DNA of 64,000 nt, taken from the NCBI RefSeq assembly GCF_021347895.1, contig NC_067123.1, positions 37,931,571-37,995,570 on the forward strand, written 5' to 3'. The position numbers were made by a program, and so were the translations under genes. Each line of letters begins with the position of its first letter. Position 1 is the first letter of the stretch. Of this stretch, positions 24,020 to 37,623 are shown in pieces. This stretch comes from Acanthochromis polyacanthus (taxonomy: Eukaryota; Chordata; Actinopteri; Pomacentridae). Under the pieces are notes generated by a model. That model was not told the DNA's origin, did no database searches, and saw nothing but the letters and a program-made list of their open reading frames with translations.

Positions 24020-26564
24020 CAGGTTCTGAACAATTAAGTGCGAGCTGTCGGGCTTAGTGCCTGGGTCCATTGTAAGCGCTCTAAACCTGTTAGACTGTGA
24101 CAGACCATTAAAAGGCTGCCAAGGCTTCCTTAATTTGCTTCAACAGTGCACACTGAGGCAGAGTGACTGAGTGTGTCTCTCTGTATGAATGTGCATTTGC
24201 TTCTTATGACATTCCTTAGCTCAACCCTCCTGCGACCGTCCCCGCCGCCTTCACAGCTGCACTCACACACACTCGCGCACACACTTTGACAGCATCAACA
24301 CCGTCAAGTCACTGCAGAATCTCAGCCTTATTTTGGAGTTACTTCATAATGGCCGATTTCTATTTACTAAAGCAAATGCATCAAACCGTTAAAACTGCTG
24401 CCAACACTAATACATTTTTGGAGTCGGTATATTCTGCAAATTGTTACGGACGTAATATAAATAACAATGATTATATTTGCATTGGAGGCATTTCTGCTGC
24501 AACTTGAACGCTTGTCAGTTTGTATTTTGTTAACGTACCTGCTCTGCTTTATAAGACCCGCAACCTTCTCATTTGTCATGCACATAGAGGATTTTGATCT
24601 CTTTTTTTGCTACACCTGTCCTGATTGACAGTTCCAGTAAAATCTAGCCAAAACTGTCAGAGAAGTGGAAATTACACACTGTACAAGTTTCACACCTTGT
24701 TGGTATTTTCACGCATTGAAATGAGCAGCATAAGCCCGGCAGATTACACTTTGCTAGCTGGTTTACTTCCCGGCTTTTGCTGTGTTTGAGTTGTGCAAAT
24801 GACTAGTTTCCACAGAATCTTCAATTGTAATTTTGGCTGTGAGGCATTTAAGTAGAAAAGAAGAATTTCCCTTTAAATACCACTGAAGCCGGCTGGGTTC
24901 TCAGCAAAAGAACACGGTCACGATGACAAAGCACTGTTTACCGCAGCACCAATCCAGTTCAGAGGGAAACCGTGTGTATTTGACACTTCTGAATGAATGC
25001 TTTTTGGGTGGATGTTTCACCTAGAAGGCATTTCCTGTCGTGACCAGAGCTTGGCTTTCTCCACCATTAGGAATTAAAGGCCCGGGCCACAGGATCCTGA
25101 GCGCCAGACCACAGGAATATCCAGAATCTGACAGCACTTCCAAGCCTCCGTATGTTTCATTTCCTATTTCACAAGAGCGGGCGGTCCATGCAAATTCCTG
25201 GCTGTGGTATGCCACCAGTCTTCATTTAGCAGCGGTTCATGGTTGATATTAGATGTTGGACACAATGGGAGATGTTAGGGGGTGGATTAGGAAGGGTGCT
25301 GGCAGATCTTACAGGGATTTAAATGGGTGTCTTCTCTTGTTCAGATCATGTGGACTGTCATATTTACATGTCATTGCTGGCTTAGTGCTGTTTCTTGGAC
25401 GTGTTTAACAGCAAATTCGCAGCGTCTCATCTGTGAAATCGCGCTTCAGCAAATCAGTTTGCACCTGCTACTTTCTGTTCAGGTGATTAGTCAATGACAG
25501 GGCAGGGCAGGGAAACATAAATCATGCATCTTGAGGTGTAGATGTGACCTTAATTCATAGTGCTTCACTGCGATCATGCCTTGGTTTACAGCTACACAGA
25601 CACGCACACTCACATGCATTGACATTCGTACACAGATGGGTTTTCATATATCGCTGCCTGGGGCTGGCTTTAAAAACACCCATAACATCTGTAAAGCATT
25701 ATGGCTGATTATACTGGTCCTTCGGTGCAATCATGCAATATGGGCATGAGCGATGTCTGAGCATGAACAGTATGGGGGGAAAAAGGAGACGAGATGAGGC
25801 CTCTGCGATTCTGATGAAGCTGTGAGGCCCATGGCTACACACGAATACACGCTAACACATTCATTTTTCACAATCATGTTTTACTATTTACATGCCGGCA
25901 AGAACTTCAAAGAGAAGTACGAGAAATGGAGGGTATGTGAAAAACAACAGCTGAGGGACTAAATTTAAAATACAGGTCACAAAGTACAAGCTGAGTCCAG
26001 TTACAGTGAGTACACCAGTTTTTACTGCGAAAAATGTCATGGTTAGTCATTATTTTGTGTGGTCTACTTCTTGGTGATGACAACAAATAAATGGAATCAC
26101 TAAAAACAGCCGCTGATGCATTCAGGATTTAAGAGACAAAAAAATTATCAATTCAAAATCATTGGTGCACGGACTTTATGTTCAGTCACTGGCCTACTCT
26201 TTCTGCAACAGTTGTCCTTTTCTTTTATCTACTGTCAGACGTGACAAAGTTGCCAGATTTTGTGACAAATTTCAATTATGTCATGCTCTCATTAGCCCAT
26301 CATTCTTCTCTCACTGCCGGTCCCTGTCTTCAAGAACCATCCTTGTGTTTTCCTCTCTGCAGCACGCCTGAGGTTTGTACGAATTTCAGCCTACATGCTG
26401 AATTCCTTTTAATTAATCCCACTTAATAGAATCTGCAAAACTTTTGCATGGTAGATTTATTTTTTTTTAACTTCCACAAGTGGAAAAGCACAGGTGTAGT
26501 TAATAACACTGACAATGCCTCATGCTCCTAAATGCAGTGCAGCAATCAGTGCCCTTTATTGCTA
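24018..26564. other. Gene-free stretch
   Basis: No exon was recognised. There is moderately GC-balanced DNA at 24880-25250 with no frame of interest. It is otherwise featureless. Confidence 0.45.
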
Positions 26565-26704
26565 AACCTGTTCTTTTTTTGGACTTTTTAGCAGAGGACA
26601 GTGGGGGAAGGACATGCAGCAAATGGCCGTGGGTCAGAATCGAACCATGGCCACTGTGTTGGGGAGTATAGCTCCTGATCAACCAGCTGAGCTGCCAGGG
26701 CCCC
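26565..26704 (-). mobile_element. tRNA-derived SINE fragment
   Basis: On the minus strand the head carries an A-box-like cagctcagctgg (26683-26694). A B-box-like ggttcgattct (26636-26646) lies 36 bases further on, the spacing of an RNA polymerase III internal promoter. The body continues with tttgctgcatgtccttcccc, typical of a perciform SINE family, and ends near 26565. It is short and does not code. The family name is not assigned. Confidence 0.65.
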
Positions 26705-26833
26705 TTCTTTACCTGTCCTATAGAATTCTTTCTTTATAGTTTTATAAAGCTGCAAAATTAAAGCTTGGTCTAATGAAATATCACCAACTTTTTTAAAGTT
26801 ATATCAGAAAATTCCATGAGTGGCTTGCCATAG

Positions 26834-26863
26834 CCCCCCCCCCCCCCCCCCCCCCCTTTTTTT
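26834..26863. repeat. Homopolymer run, 23 C then 7 T
   Basis: An uninterrupted block of 23 C is followed at once by seven T. Such runs are error-prone in sequencing, so the exact length is uncertain. Confidence 0.9.
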
Positions 26864-28672
26864 GTTCAACCAAAATTTTGCAGCTTCATGGCGGTTTGCA
26901 TCTAATTCATTTAAGTGAAACTGCATTCATTCAAACTATTTTCTCATTACTATTGATAAAGTGTCTATGACCTGTTTATTTATCTATCATTTTATCTGCT
27001 CTGATTTTAGGAGCCAACATTGGTTTGCCACATCCAAACATGCCGTGTTCTGTAATTTAATAAGTTTTGCAGCATCACAAATGTGTCATAGCGTGGCTGC
27101 AAACCTTTACCCTCCTCTCTGAAACGATATACCGCTTTTTTGACCGTGGGCATAAATTTAAAGAATGGGTAGAAAGTAGAGTATTAAAAGCTAGAAGGGC
27201 TAAATCCATGATTCAGTTGCCGTGCCAGGCTTTGCTGCTGAGCTAAGCTGCTGGGGTATTTTTGATTTATTTAACAGCAGTGTTGTTTTTGAAAGTTCCA
27301 CTGTGTGTTGTTTTGGCAGCAGAATTGCAGCGCTTGAACAAGTCTTGTTGGAGGAAAAAGCTTGATGGTTCACTTCTCTGTTGGCTCTGTCAAGCCACAT
27401 TCAGAGACAGACACAAAGCCGCACATTGTCGCACACTTTGTTATCGCCATAAAATAGCGAAATCTAATAAGACAAGCGCCATAAAGTATCTGGGCCACAG
27501 TGTGAATATTTGTCAGCCGTTTGTTCACCTGTTCTCAAAGGTGGATAATTGTTGTTTGAAAGATAGAATCCGTGTAATACACCCTTCTTCTATTCGTCCT
27601 CTCCCCGCAGGTTTGGTTGTGTGAAAGGTGGACGGTTTGTTGAAGCTGTTTTGCTCCATTTAGTTGGTGCACTTTGATGACTTCAGTACTAGTAATTATA
27701 GAGGCGCCGCAAAGGAGGCAATCTCAGAGTGCATTGCCCTGAAAGTCTTACACTCACTGATATCTAAATGTTACCCAGTGGAGTTGCGCCATAAAGTGAA
27801 GGCTCTTAATCATCTACTGTATGCTTTCTAGTACCTCACTACCATCTGCCAGTATTACACCGAACAGAGAACGCTACACTTCCTGAAACTGCGATGAGAA
27901 CGTATCAGGATTACTAGAGTGCATACCCTGCTCCCATTAACCGTGCATTTGTTTTGCCTTTTAATGGAAGTTAAACAGACAAAGGATGGCGAGTTCTAAG
28001 ACCTAATTTCACTTCTGACAATTCAGAGGATAATTGTCTCGTCACTAAAAAAATAAAGCCTGAAAATAAAACAAGTTCAAGTGTGTACGGAGAGCTGACG
28101 AGTGTCTCAGAATACAAGAGTCGGCCACTCGATTGCTCATTGATTTCATCCAGACTTTCTCCCTGTTGTCCAAGTTTGGCTATTCTAGGATCATTAAAGC
28201 ATCATTTAAAGGCAGTCTTTGATTTAACACTTAAAAACTCATGTCTGTACATCAGAGTTACATATGCAGAAGGTTTGTTTCCCCATTAAACTAATCCTCT
28301 TGTGCCTCAAAATGACTTAGATGTAATTCTATACTATTGCTCCAACTAGAATGCACAGATCTACATAGCCCTGCCTCTCTTTCCAAACATGGCAGCTCGA
28401 GCACACCAGCTCACCTAAATCTCAGCCTAAACATTGTAAAAGTACTGAACGCCCCAAAATAGCAAGTTGTGTTTTGGGCTAATTTGGCCATAAATGTTCA
28501 AGCCACCACATTTAAAAAAAAATAATGATACAGAAAGCAAGTTGACAGAACTGGTTACACATTTCTACCTAGAAACAACAGTGTTTTTGAGAAGATAAAT
28601 GATACACTGCAGTTTGTAGGTAGAAATCTGCAGTCATGGCCTTAAATTTTGCTCCATCCATGTCTCCAACCC
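26864..28672. other. Gene-free stretch
   Basis: No exon is supported. The longest + strand frame (27262-27624, 120 codons) shows no domain, although part of it has cysteine and histidine residues scattered without a finger spacing. Ordinary non-coding DNA. Confidence 0.45.
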
Positions 28673-29155
28673 ATAGACTGTATATAAAGATGGACGTAGC
28701 ATCTGGCTCCAAATTTTGAAGCCCACCCGGAAGTGTCAAAAACTTGCAATATCACGCCGTCCGCTAGGGTTGGCTCCAAAAAGCTTTTTCTCCATAGACC
28801 CCAATTCATTTTTGGAAAAAATAAAAATTGATAGACTGATGTTCTACAGCTCAGGATTTTTTTCCTGTTAGTTTTCATGGTCAAAATGAGAAGATCAGGT
28901 GGCCGATCTTAAAATAAATCAATACTGAATTTTAAATAAATCGTTAAAGTTGGCGAAGCCAGGGGGCGTGGCTATACTTGATTGACAGTCCCATTGACTG
29001 GTCCTGCCCCGAGTTGCTCTCCGGTCCAGCCTGTTTGATGACGCTTTTTACGTCACTGGCTCCAAAAAATCCAAAATGGCGACCAGGAAGTAGCAAAATC
29101 TGGGCTTCATTTTCTCGGCGTTGAAACCAACGGGTGACGTCACAGTTAGTTCACG
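28673..29155 (-). repeat. Dispersed teleost repeat, about 480 bp
   Basis: The left edge reads catagactgtatataaagat and the right edge aacgggtgacgtcac. Inside are three ggctccaaa boxes (about 28703, 28772 and 29060) and aagccagggggcgtggct. The phrase tatatacagtctatgg on the minus strand is a familiar mark of a widespread fish interspersed repeat. It has no coding potential. The class (probably a non-autonomous DNA element) is inferred. Confidence 0.5.
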
Positions 29156-29159
29156 CCTG

Positions 29160-29228
29160 CTCCAACCTCCCTCTGCTGTGGGCAGAACTTTTACCTACAC
29201 CTTCACCATTTCACTCTTCTGCTCAGTG
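29160..29228 (+). repeat. Short dispersed sequence, copy A
   Basis: The segment beginning ctccaacctccctctgctgt is about 80 percent identical by eye to 30518-30587 over roughly 65 bases, in the same orientation and 1.36 kb away. The unit is not recognised. Confidence 0.5.
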
Positions 29229-30517
29229 TTTCTGCACATAAAAAACACCACATGGACTTGCTAACAAGGTTAAAAAAGGTCTTTAACAGTAATGATAGAA
29301 TCACAAAGCATTGCATAAACCTGCAATAACATGTTTTTGGCCTAAGGGTCAGCATGAATCAGCGGTAAACACAAGACCATATTGTCACTCTGTATTTAGA
29401 GAATTTGTTAGTAAACAGTTGCTTACATATATATCAGGCAAATATAGAGCAACATTAAAGCCGTTTGGAGTCATTTTCAGTCCACCTGAATCGATGTAAA
29501 TTCATAATTCACTTTCCTTTTAGCTTTAATCTCGGTCTACCGGTTTCTTAAGCTGCTAAACGCTCCACTGTGTCGGTGAGCTAGACACTAACTTTGTCTG
29601 TTTGGCTGCCAGTGGACACTGAGCAGGTAATGTATGGCAGTTTTATCAGAGTTTTTATTCTGCAAAGAACTGTCTGCTGAGGCAAAAAGAACAGTGAGAG
29701 TGAAACGACATAGTGAAATGATGCACTGCAAAATGTAAAATAACGAGCTAAAAGATGATACAAAGGTCTAAATAGCTGAGAGTATTTAAAATGTTATGAA
29801 TTTTTGAGGTTTCGTCACAGCGAGCCGCCTCTTTTGACACACAAGTAGCCATGTGATCTGTTGTTGACACAAAAACAGAACCTGCAGGAGCTGAATGAGT
29901 GAAGAGAATTGCAGCACATATTCCAATGACATGTCAGGTGGCTGCCGGTATGCTCAGGGTCAATAGTCTTCACCTTTTCACAGTTATAACCATAATACAG
30001 AAGGAATGTCAATTGTGAATGAAGAACATTTCCACCACTTGCTATATGCTTCCCTGTGTTTTCTTTTATGGTAAACCAAAGGCGTGAGCACAATGTCTTG
30101 TCTATCCATTCAGCGTTAGTTCGTCCTGAAGCCTGTCTCTTCAACTCTCCCTCACTGTTTTCTTTGTCTCCTGGGCTTCATGCTTTGCATGCACAGGATG
30201 AGACACCGGGGGAGGTTAAGAGAGGAGCTGGAATGGAGTTCTGCTCCATTTACCACCCTGAAATATTCCTCTTAGAACGACACACTCTGTTTTCTCTCTC
30301 TCCTTACTCTTTGCGCTGTTTCTCACTCTGCCGGTCTCCTCCCTCTCACTTCTCATCTCTGTGACATGTGGTCATTTCACTTCATTCCAGGATGGCTTAG
30401 CAGTGCTTTAAAAATTTGCTGCTGTCCTCCCATCCCATCCTGCTCAATTGCAGGCAGCATTGAGCTTCATAGGCCTATACAGATCTGTTCCTGGTAGCTA
30501 TAACTCTTTCCCCCAAT

Positions 30518-30587
30518 CTCCAATCTCCTTCTGCTGTGGGCAAAACCTTAATCTATTGCTTCACAATTTTACTCCTCTGCTGTGTGC
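30518..30587 (+). repeat. Short dispersed sequence, copy B
   Basis: It begins ctccaatctccttctgctgt and runs parallel to copy A at 29160-29228 (shared ctgctgtgggcaaaac, cttcac.att.tactc). It could be part of the repeat ending near 29155 or an independent unit. Confidence 0.5.
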
Positions 30588-32303
30588 TTGTGACAGGGTT
30601 GCCCATGAACACCAGCTACCACATTCATATCCTCATATACAGAAATACAGGCAGCTTGTTTCATGGTTTATATGCAGGATTCTTTTATATGCATTTTCCT
30701 TAAATCTGTCAGATACTTGAAGATGCAGTCTCACACTCAAAGACACAAAAAGTAGCACAAAACTGACAAAAGTGAATGCCTTTGTGCTTAGATCTATTTA
30801 GGGCATTAACACAATGAATAAAACAAAATACACATGATACACTGAAGTGATGAAGCTTTGGTTTTGCTCTTTCTGGATTTGAGCAGTGTGCGTTCTGAAT
30901 AATTTTGGTCTTTTTTTCTGTGGGCTCTGCTGCCTTCTTCATTTAAGAGTGTGCATTATGGCTTAGCACGCCCACATGGAAAATATCTATTGTTTAAACT
31001 CGCACTCTCTGCCTGTGCAGCACTTAAATCATTATTATGCAGAGATTCTCTTGGCATCATCTCTTTTGTCTCCGCATGGACATAGCAGTGTTTGGATGCT
31101 GGTTCACAGATGGACACAGGCGGCTCTCAGGTGCACTTTATGTTATATTAGGCCACAGGAAGTCTGATCTGTGAGCCGCACTCAAGTGTTTTCACCTCAG
31201 CTGTCAGTATAACCTTGACCCTCCGACGTTTCCTTTTTACACTTTGCTTTACTTATTTTTAAGCAGAGAAAAACAGACATACACGTACCGATGCTCATGC
31301 CAGCACTCACAGAGCTGTTGCAACATCTGTAGACCACCTGATTTTAAACACACTTTTGTAAACACTGAGGCACATTGAAATGCAGCTACAGACACTTGCG
31401 CATTCACATACACACACATGTACACTCCACCCTGGCTGTAGGCCTCTTTTCCCCGTACGAAATCGTTTGCAACTACTCTGATCTCTTCTCAGAATCTCGT
31501 TAATCAGGAAATGAGTCGGCTGGCGTGACTTGTATGCATTTCACTTTTTGGAATCGAGATCTAGTAAGGGTATGTAATTAACTCTTTTCGGTCTATTGCC
31601 TGTCCCTTGTTGGGTGTAGTAAGGGGTGCTGTGCGTCATTTTTACTCATGCGCGTCTGGTTTCAGATTTCCTCCCCATTAAGCCTGCATTGCTCTCCTCT
31701 ATGCTGTGATAGAAGCTAATGACTCACTGGAAATCTGCCTGGTGTTTATCAAATGTCTCAGTGCAGAGCTGGTGGTCTGGAGTCAGTCTACCTTTTTTTT
31801 TTTTTTAACATCATTGTGAAGCATTAGATAAGGAGCCAAACCCAAGTGATGACACCATCGTATATAAAGAAATAATAATAAAGAGAAGTGCCCTGCAATG
31901 ATATCTTGACTACATCACTCTGCTCTTTGCTGTGGAAAATTATACTCTCAGAGGGGGAATGTGTTGAATTACCTCAGTCTGTCATCCACTGGTGCGCTGA
32001 TAAGAATGTATTAAGAAATCGCGTGTGTCGGAGACGTAGTGAACTTACACAAATAATGGCAAGAAATTTCTGCACTGAGTTTAGAAGCATTGCAGACGCT
32101 GTTCAAGCAAGTACATCATTCAGTGTGTACATTTTCTTTATTTTCACACGTCTGCTTGGCTTCTTTGATTACAGCGTCCCGGTACGACACGTTGAGTTGA
32201 TTTGGATATGTTTGACTATTTACAAATAAAGAAAATATACCTATGTTTTTAGCTTATGTTTCCTAAATGGAGACCGACAGTGTGGTTTATAAGTCAAGAC
32301 ACG
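30588..32303. other. Gene-free stretch
   Basis: No exon or recognised repeat. A T run of 17 lies at 31791-31807. AT-rich DNA. Confidence 0.45.
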
Positions 32304-33034
32304 GGCTGTGTCCGAAATGGCATACTAACATACTACATACGCAATGAGTATATACTGTATACTACGTACTATGATTAGAATGCCGACCATTCACACTGTA
32401 GTATACGACTACGTTTCCCATAATGCATTTCAAACCTCCGACGACAAAAACCGGAAGTACGGCTATCAAATATCTCGGCTGAATGCCGGCTTCAGGTCGA
32501 TTTTACGCTAACAAACAGTCGCATAATTAATGTGGCAATTTCAAGCTGGCACTCCTCATGCAGTTATTAGCCAGATTATGCGAATCGTTTCAGTTGTAGC
32601 TGCAGGCTACTGGAGGCTGCTACTTGTTCTGGATGCAAAGCGAGCTGCTGCAACTAGCTGCTAGCATTCAGTAGCACGTTGTGAGGTGTCTGACAAGTTT
32701 AAAACGTTGGTCAGAAAACGCCTATTTCTCAAATCTGTGGGGTGATTAGGATGAATACTTAACCACATAAAATAAAATAAAAATCGCCCCGGTCCGGCCA
32801 CATATTCCGCGGAGGCTTGCATTTCGGTGGATAGCTCGCAAAGTATTATGGGGCGCTTGAGTATGACTCGTGTGGTCACCGCGCATACTTAAAAATTTTC
32901 CGGATATAGTATACATCCGGGTATTTCTCGCGTACTCAGTCTTTTCATACTATCTAATGTGAACGCACTACATACTTATTTTGACGTCACACTTAGTATG
33001 AGTAGTACGTTAGTATGCCATTTCGGACACAGCC
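32304..33034. mobile_element. Non-autonomous inverted-repeat DNA transposon, 731 bp
   Basis: The left end ggctgtgtccgaaatggcat matches the inverted right end. The terminal 33 bases (32304-32336 versus 33002-33034) differ at one position. Inside the ends the sequence is dense in agtat/atact words (atgagtatatac, agtatac). No transposase frame exists. The longest internal frame (minus, 32661-32879) has no domain. No clear target duplication flanks it (cacg before, actg after), so the superfamily (hAT or Harbinger type) cannot be fixed. The near-identical ends suggest a young insertion. Confidence 0.85.
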
Positions 33035-35284
33035 ACTGCTTTGACATTAATTTTTGTCATAGCATGCCTTCAAATTTAGCTTTTGCTGTCATGGAAAAAT
33101 ATAATTACTTTCCTTTTATACCAGTCTTACAGTTTTATGCAAACTTCCCCGTCTGTTTTTGACCTTCAACAGTTTGTGGAAAAATATTAACGTGTGCCCG
33201 TTATTGGAGTGATCATCCAAATGCATCTGTTATTTTTTTTTAGACTGTTGCAAATTATAGCCAAAATCTCTGCTTTAATCCACCACCGAAGCTCAGTCTA
33301 TATAACAGATGTACACATCAACCATTTCATACTGGGTAAGATGGTTCATCTTTCACTTTACCGTGAACAAATCCCCCAGAGGAGCTGGTTGGTTAGTCAT
33401 GCTACATCAGTAGGTTTGCATAAAACATGTAAGATGATCTCCTGCTCCTTGGGTATCTCCCAGTAGAACCACTGCCAAAAGCAAAAGGGGTGTTTTTTTT
33501 TCCAGGAATACCCTGCTGTTCCCTAACTCCACTTCCCCCCACTCCCCTCTCCCTCCTTTCTTCCAGCCCACCTCCCCCTTCTCTCCCCCCAACCCTTCCC
33601 CTGGCTCAGCGCCAGCCTTCCCTCGAATTTCATGCATCTGGTCATTTCTGGGAAACACCCACGGCAGGACTGTCCAGCAAACCACAGGAAACAAAGCGTC
33701 TTGGTTTCCACAGCAGCTTGAAGAAGGCCAGTAGTTGCCCTCAGGGACAGGTCAGGCAGTAGGGCGAGATGGTTGTGGACTTTCTAGGAATCCAGTTTAG
33801 ATGGGAACAGTGTGTAATCCTTCCTTGTTTTTGTGTTTTGAAGAGAACTTATAGCTCTTGTTTAATGCTCATGAAGCTTTATCTCTCATTCTTTCTCCCT
33901 TTTTACTTAACATTATCAAAATAAATGGTTGATATCCATCAAAGCAGCCATCGAACAAAAGTGTATCTCTTCAGAACACTTATATCTCCATGGATGTTAA
34001 TAGAATTCAGATATCTGATAAAGAATCTTGCTTTCACTGCTGTTCAAATTTAACTAATCTAAAAACAGGCTAAATAAAATTACCCTCAAACTCTCTCTTA
34101 AACCACTCAGGTGTCCAGAGGCCACGCTGTGATCATGCCGAGTTTTTCTATGACTAGACAGGCCTGATTCTTTATGGGTAAAATGCAGCTCCTTCGCACC
34201 TTCGGGCCATGATACACCCTTAGCCCTCTTCCTCTTTTTCTATTTTAAAGACTTGTGAATGACTCATTCATGCTCTCAATTTAGAAAGTGAATCAACAAG
34301 CATCAGACCTCAGAACAGAAGAGCAGCAGATGGCTTCTGCTTTGTTTTATGAAAATGTTGGTCAGACCTGGCTGAAGAACCACCAGCAGACATTTGTCGG
34401 TGTAGGAGAGGAGCGGAAAGGCACAGTTTTAGCTTCATCACAGCAAATCCGCTTGCAAATCAGATCTGTTCTCTTGTCACTGTGAAGAGCACCAAGCGCA
34501 GGTTCACTGTGCTGCTCTGGGTGGCAAATTCCCTGCTGTCTAACAGTGCACAAAACAGGTTTATACACAAATAAAAATGTTGCTGAAACTGTTATCGAGA
34601 ATCTGGGTATTTTGTAGTGAAAACTACACAAAAAAAATGTTATAGCTGAAAATGATGAGCCTTTATCTCAGCCACAGCACCACGAAGACGATGCTAAATG
34701 TTAACATGCTGCAGCAATGTTTATAAAATGAGATAAACTCACTATTTCTGGCTGCATTTGACCTCTCAGTGACGTCAGTGTCCCTGATTCAGACCACAGC
34801 GCTTCCGTCACCACCGGGGCAAAACGCGGCATCGAGCCCTGAAAGTTTGCCTCAGCGGAAACAGGGCTGACGTTTATTTACATACAGCGTGTAGGACTGC
34901 TCTCCACTCACTTAACGTCGTATCGCCTTCATAAATCAACCTTTGCCAGCTCATTGGGTAAAGGCTGAAAGTTCACGTCAACCGGTTCTCAGGGTAGTTT
35001 CCAGTGTTGTCAGTAGGGCCACAGGTCAGGTTCTTTAGTTTCAAGAGTCAAGTCTCAATTCCCGGCTCTTAATTCTTAATGGCTGGACCGATGAATATTA
35101 ATGGATTAGCTGACCAGTGTCTGTGTAACGGTACTCTCCTGTGTTTCCATTCAATGTCGACTCATTTGAATAAATTTTAGATAAAGTTAGACACTTTGCA
35201 GTCACAAATGGCAGCAAATATCCCATAATTAGGACAGAATATTAGGGGTCTCTTCAACTAAAAGAATCAGTTTATTCTGGTCTA
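33035..35284. other. Gene-free stretch
   Basis: No exon is supported. A strongly C/T-rich tract at 33527-33600 (ccccac, ctccc) creates spurious frames on both strands. A GC-richer patch at 34780-34870 contains several CG dinucleotides but no promoter elements that can be named. Confidence 0.45.
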
Positions 35285-35596
35285 CAGGTCATGATTATTT
35301 TCATTACAGATGAATGTGCAGATTATTTACTTTTGTTTTTAAAAAAAATATCAGAAAATAGTAAAAAAAAAGAAAAAGATTTGGCGACAATTAAATGGGA
35401 TATTGAATTTACTTTTTGTTGTTGGTATTTTTATATTTGGTCAGCTATGCAAACCCATAAATGTTCAGTTTTTATCTTGTATGATAAAGAAAATAACTGA
35501 AATTTCACTTTTGAGATGCTGGAACCACTGACGCTTAAATTAATAAATTAATTACTTAACTGTCGATTAATCCCCTAATTGCCACCGCTCTACTGT
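35285..35596 (-). repeat. Degenerate dispersed teleost repeat, copy 2 of 3 (inverted)
   Basis: It runs opposite to the copies at 3507 and 51650. The words tatcagaaaatagt, aaagaaaataactgaaattt, cacttttgagatgctggaac and gtcgattaatcccctaatt follow in order and correspond to the reverse complement of the internal and end words of the other copies. The left edge is approximate. Confidence 0.5.
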
Positions 35597-37329
35597 GGAT
35601 AACAGTAGAAATAATTTAACAAGTAAAAAATGTGGGTAACAATTAGATACAAGTGCAAATATACTGTTACTTTTTTTGTTATTACTCGTATGACTTTGAT
35701 GCGTATCCTCTTTCCATCGCTTCAGACGGTATTTGTAGAACAGCTTTTGGCCGCATGTGGACAAAATCTGGGTGAAAATAAACTGATCTGCTGCTCCGTT
35801 CTGCTTCATTTAAAGGAGGGATTTAGAGTGAAAACACAAAAAAATGATGAGCCTTATCTGGGTAATCCAGAGATGACTTCACGCGATCACTCAGCAGACA
35901 CCCAGTGGTATGAAGACGTATGAATCCTTTCTGCCTCTGTGCCTCTTTCAGGTTCCATCTCCCAGCGTGTCTTATTTTCTCTCTGTATCTTCTCTTCTAT
36001 TACTCTTTCCATTGGCCTTTGTCTGCCTTACTCTCTGTGTTCTCTGTGCTTTCTGCCTTTCCCCGGATGCTGAGAGTTTGTGTCTAGTTGAATCAGAGGC
36101 TGTTAATCTGGTAATCCTCAATCAATATCAGCCTCATCTCTTCCCTTCAGATAAAAGTGGCCTATCTGATAATTATATTTTCCTCTCCATGTCTGTAAAA
36201 GGCTGCCCTTTCCCTCCGTGCTTTGTTTTGGTCCCTGGGATTCTTCTGCTGGTATCGATTCGGTCTGACCACATGCATCGGGCCCTTTTATACACACGAC
36301 TCTCATAAAAAGTATGTGGCATTTGCACCGCATAGCGTGTCTAGATTCTGAAAACAAATGCTTGCTGTGTGATCTAAAAAATGCTCAGTATTGTCAGTTA
36401 ATGTCTCTGTGATTGATCGACACAAACAGCAACTGCAGCACTGCTTGCGATATACTTCATAGCGTTAAAATGTGACATAAGTCATTTTTACTGTACTGCG
36501 TGGAGAAAAGTGTCTGTGTTCTGCAGCTGAACTCACTTATCTTGAGTGTACTAGTGCGCTAGAAATCTGTAATTAGGTTATTATTATTATTTGAGAAGGA
36601 GACATCAGCCACATGGGTTTTTGTGTAATGCTCTCAAGTGGAACAGATGAAATGCAAAACTAAACTCATCAAAGTCTCGGGTCTATTTTCAGATGTGGAA
36701 ATTGCCAAAATGTAATTGTTTTCAGTCCAGTAATTTTCTTGTTGTAGGTTTTGGCTGCAGTTTTCTTCACTTGTCGGGGCAGGTAATTTAAACGAAAACC
36801 GAGTTGATTCGCTAATTGAGTGAAAAACGAGGCTCCTGAACCTGTGGCCTTGGCGTCATCGAGATACCCTCGAGGACTTTAGGTCGGTTGCTGTTTATTC
36901 TTGCGGGTGTTCATGTCTGAGAGCGCATGAGACTGGAGAGGAGTGGGACTGTGTAAGTGTTTGATGAAGTTTGCTGATGTCAGACTGGCTTCAGTCACTT
37001 TACTAAATGCTGTTTTGTAATGTTTTTGGTTAAGGTTCATCTAAATCATTGGTCATCATTTGATGTCACACAACAAGTGGTTTTCACTTTAATTTTTAAG
37101 TTAATGCTTGTAGAAATGTAAAATGTGCACACATAAAACATATTGTTATAAGTGTTTCTCACCGTAGGAAGAAAATACAGAGGTAAGGTAAACTATAAAC
37201 ACATCGGCTTAAAGTACAGTTACTCATAGCATCTCAAAAGTTGCATCAAACTTTACTGGTTTTGATGTTATCTAGTTGGAAGGGTAAGTGTTTGTGTGGA
37301 GACACAGTGTTCCAGGTGGCAGCTCCATG
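35597..37329. other. Upstream flank of RBMS3
   Basis: No exon was recognised. The sequence is AT-rich at first. From about 36750 it holds more CG-containing words, approaching the RBMS3 promoter. Frames here (for example 35910-36308) have no domain. Confidence 0.45.
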
Positions 37330-37567
37330 TGCAGCCAGTAGGGGGAATCGACTGCTCGCGCTGAAGCCATCCCCTCTGTCTCCACTCCTCTACTCCTCTT
37401 CCCTGCCTTCTCCCAGGTTGTGGAAACGCTGCAGCCCGCTGGTCTGTGTCTGGATCCCTCTCTCGCTCAAAGACCCTCCCACCGCCTGGGCTCGGAAGGA
37501 GGAGGCAGTCTGCTCTGCTCGCAGCCTCGGACGAGCCCCCTTTACCACCCTGTCAGTGTGGAGGAGA

Positions 37568-37569
<2 letters not shown>

Positions 37570-37622
<53 letters not shown>
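37570..37622. repeat. (GA)n microsatellite in the RBMS3 upstream or UTR region
   Basis: An almost perfect GA run of 53 bp. It makes arginine/glutamate or serine/leucine artefact frames on both strands. Confidence 0.97.
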
Positions 37623-37623
<1 letters not shown>

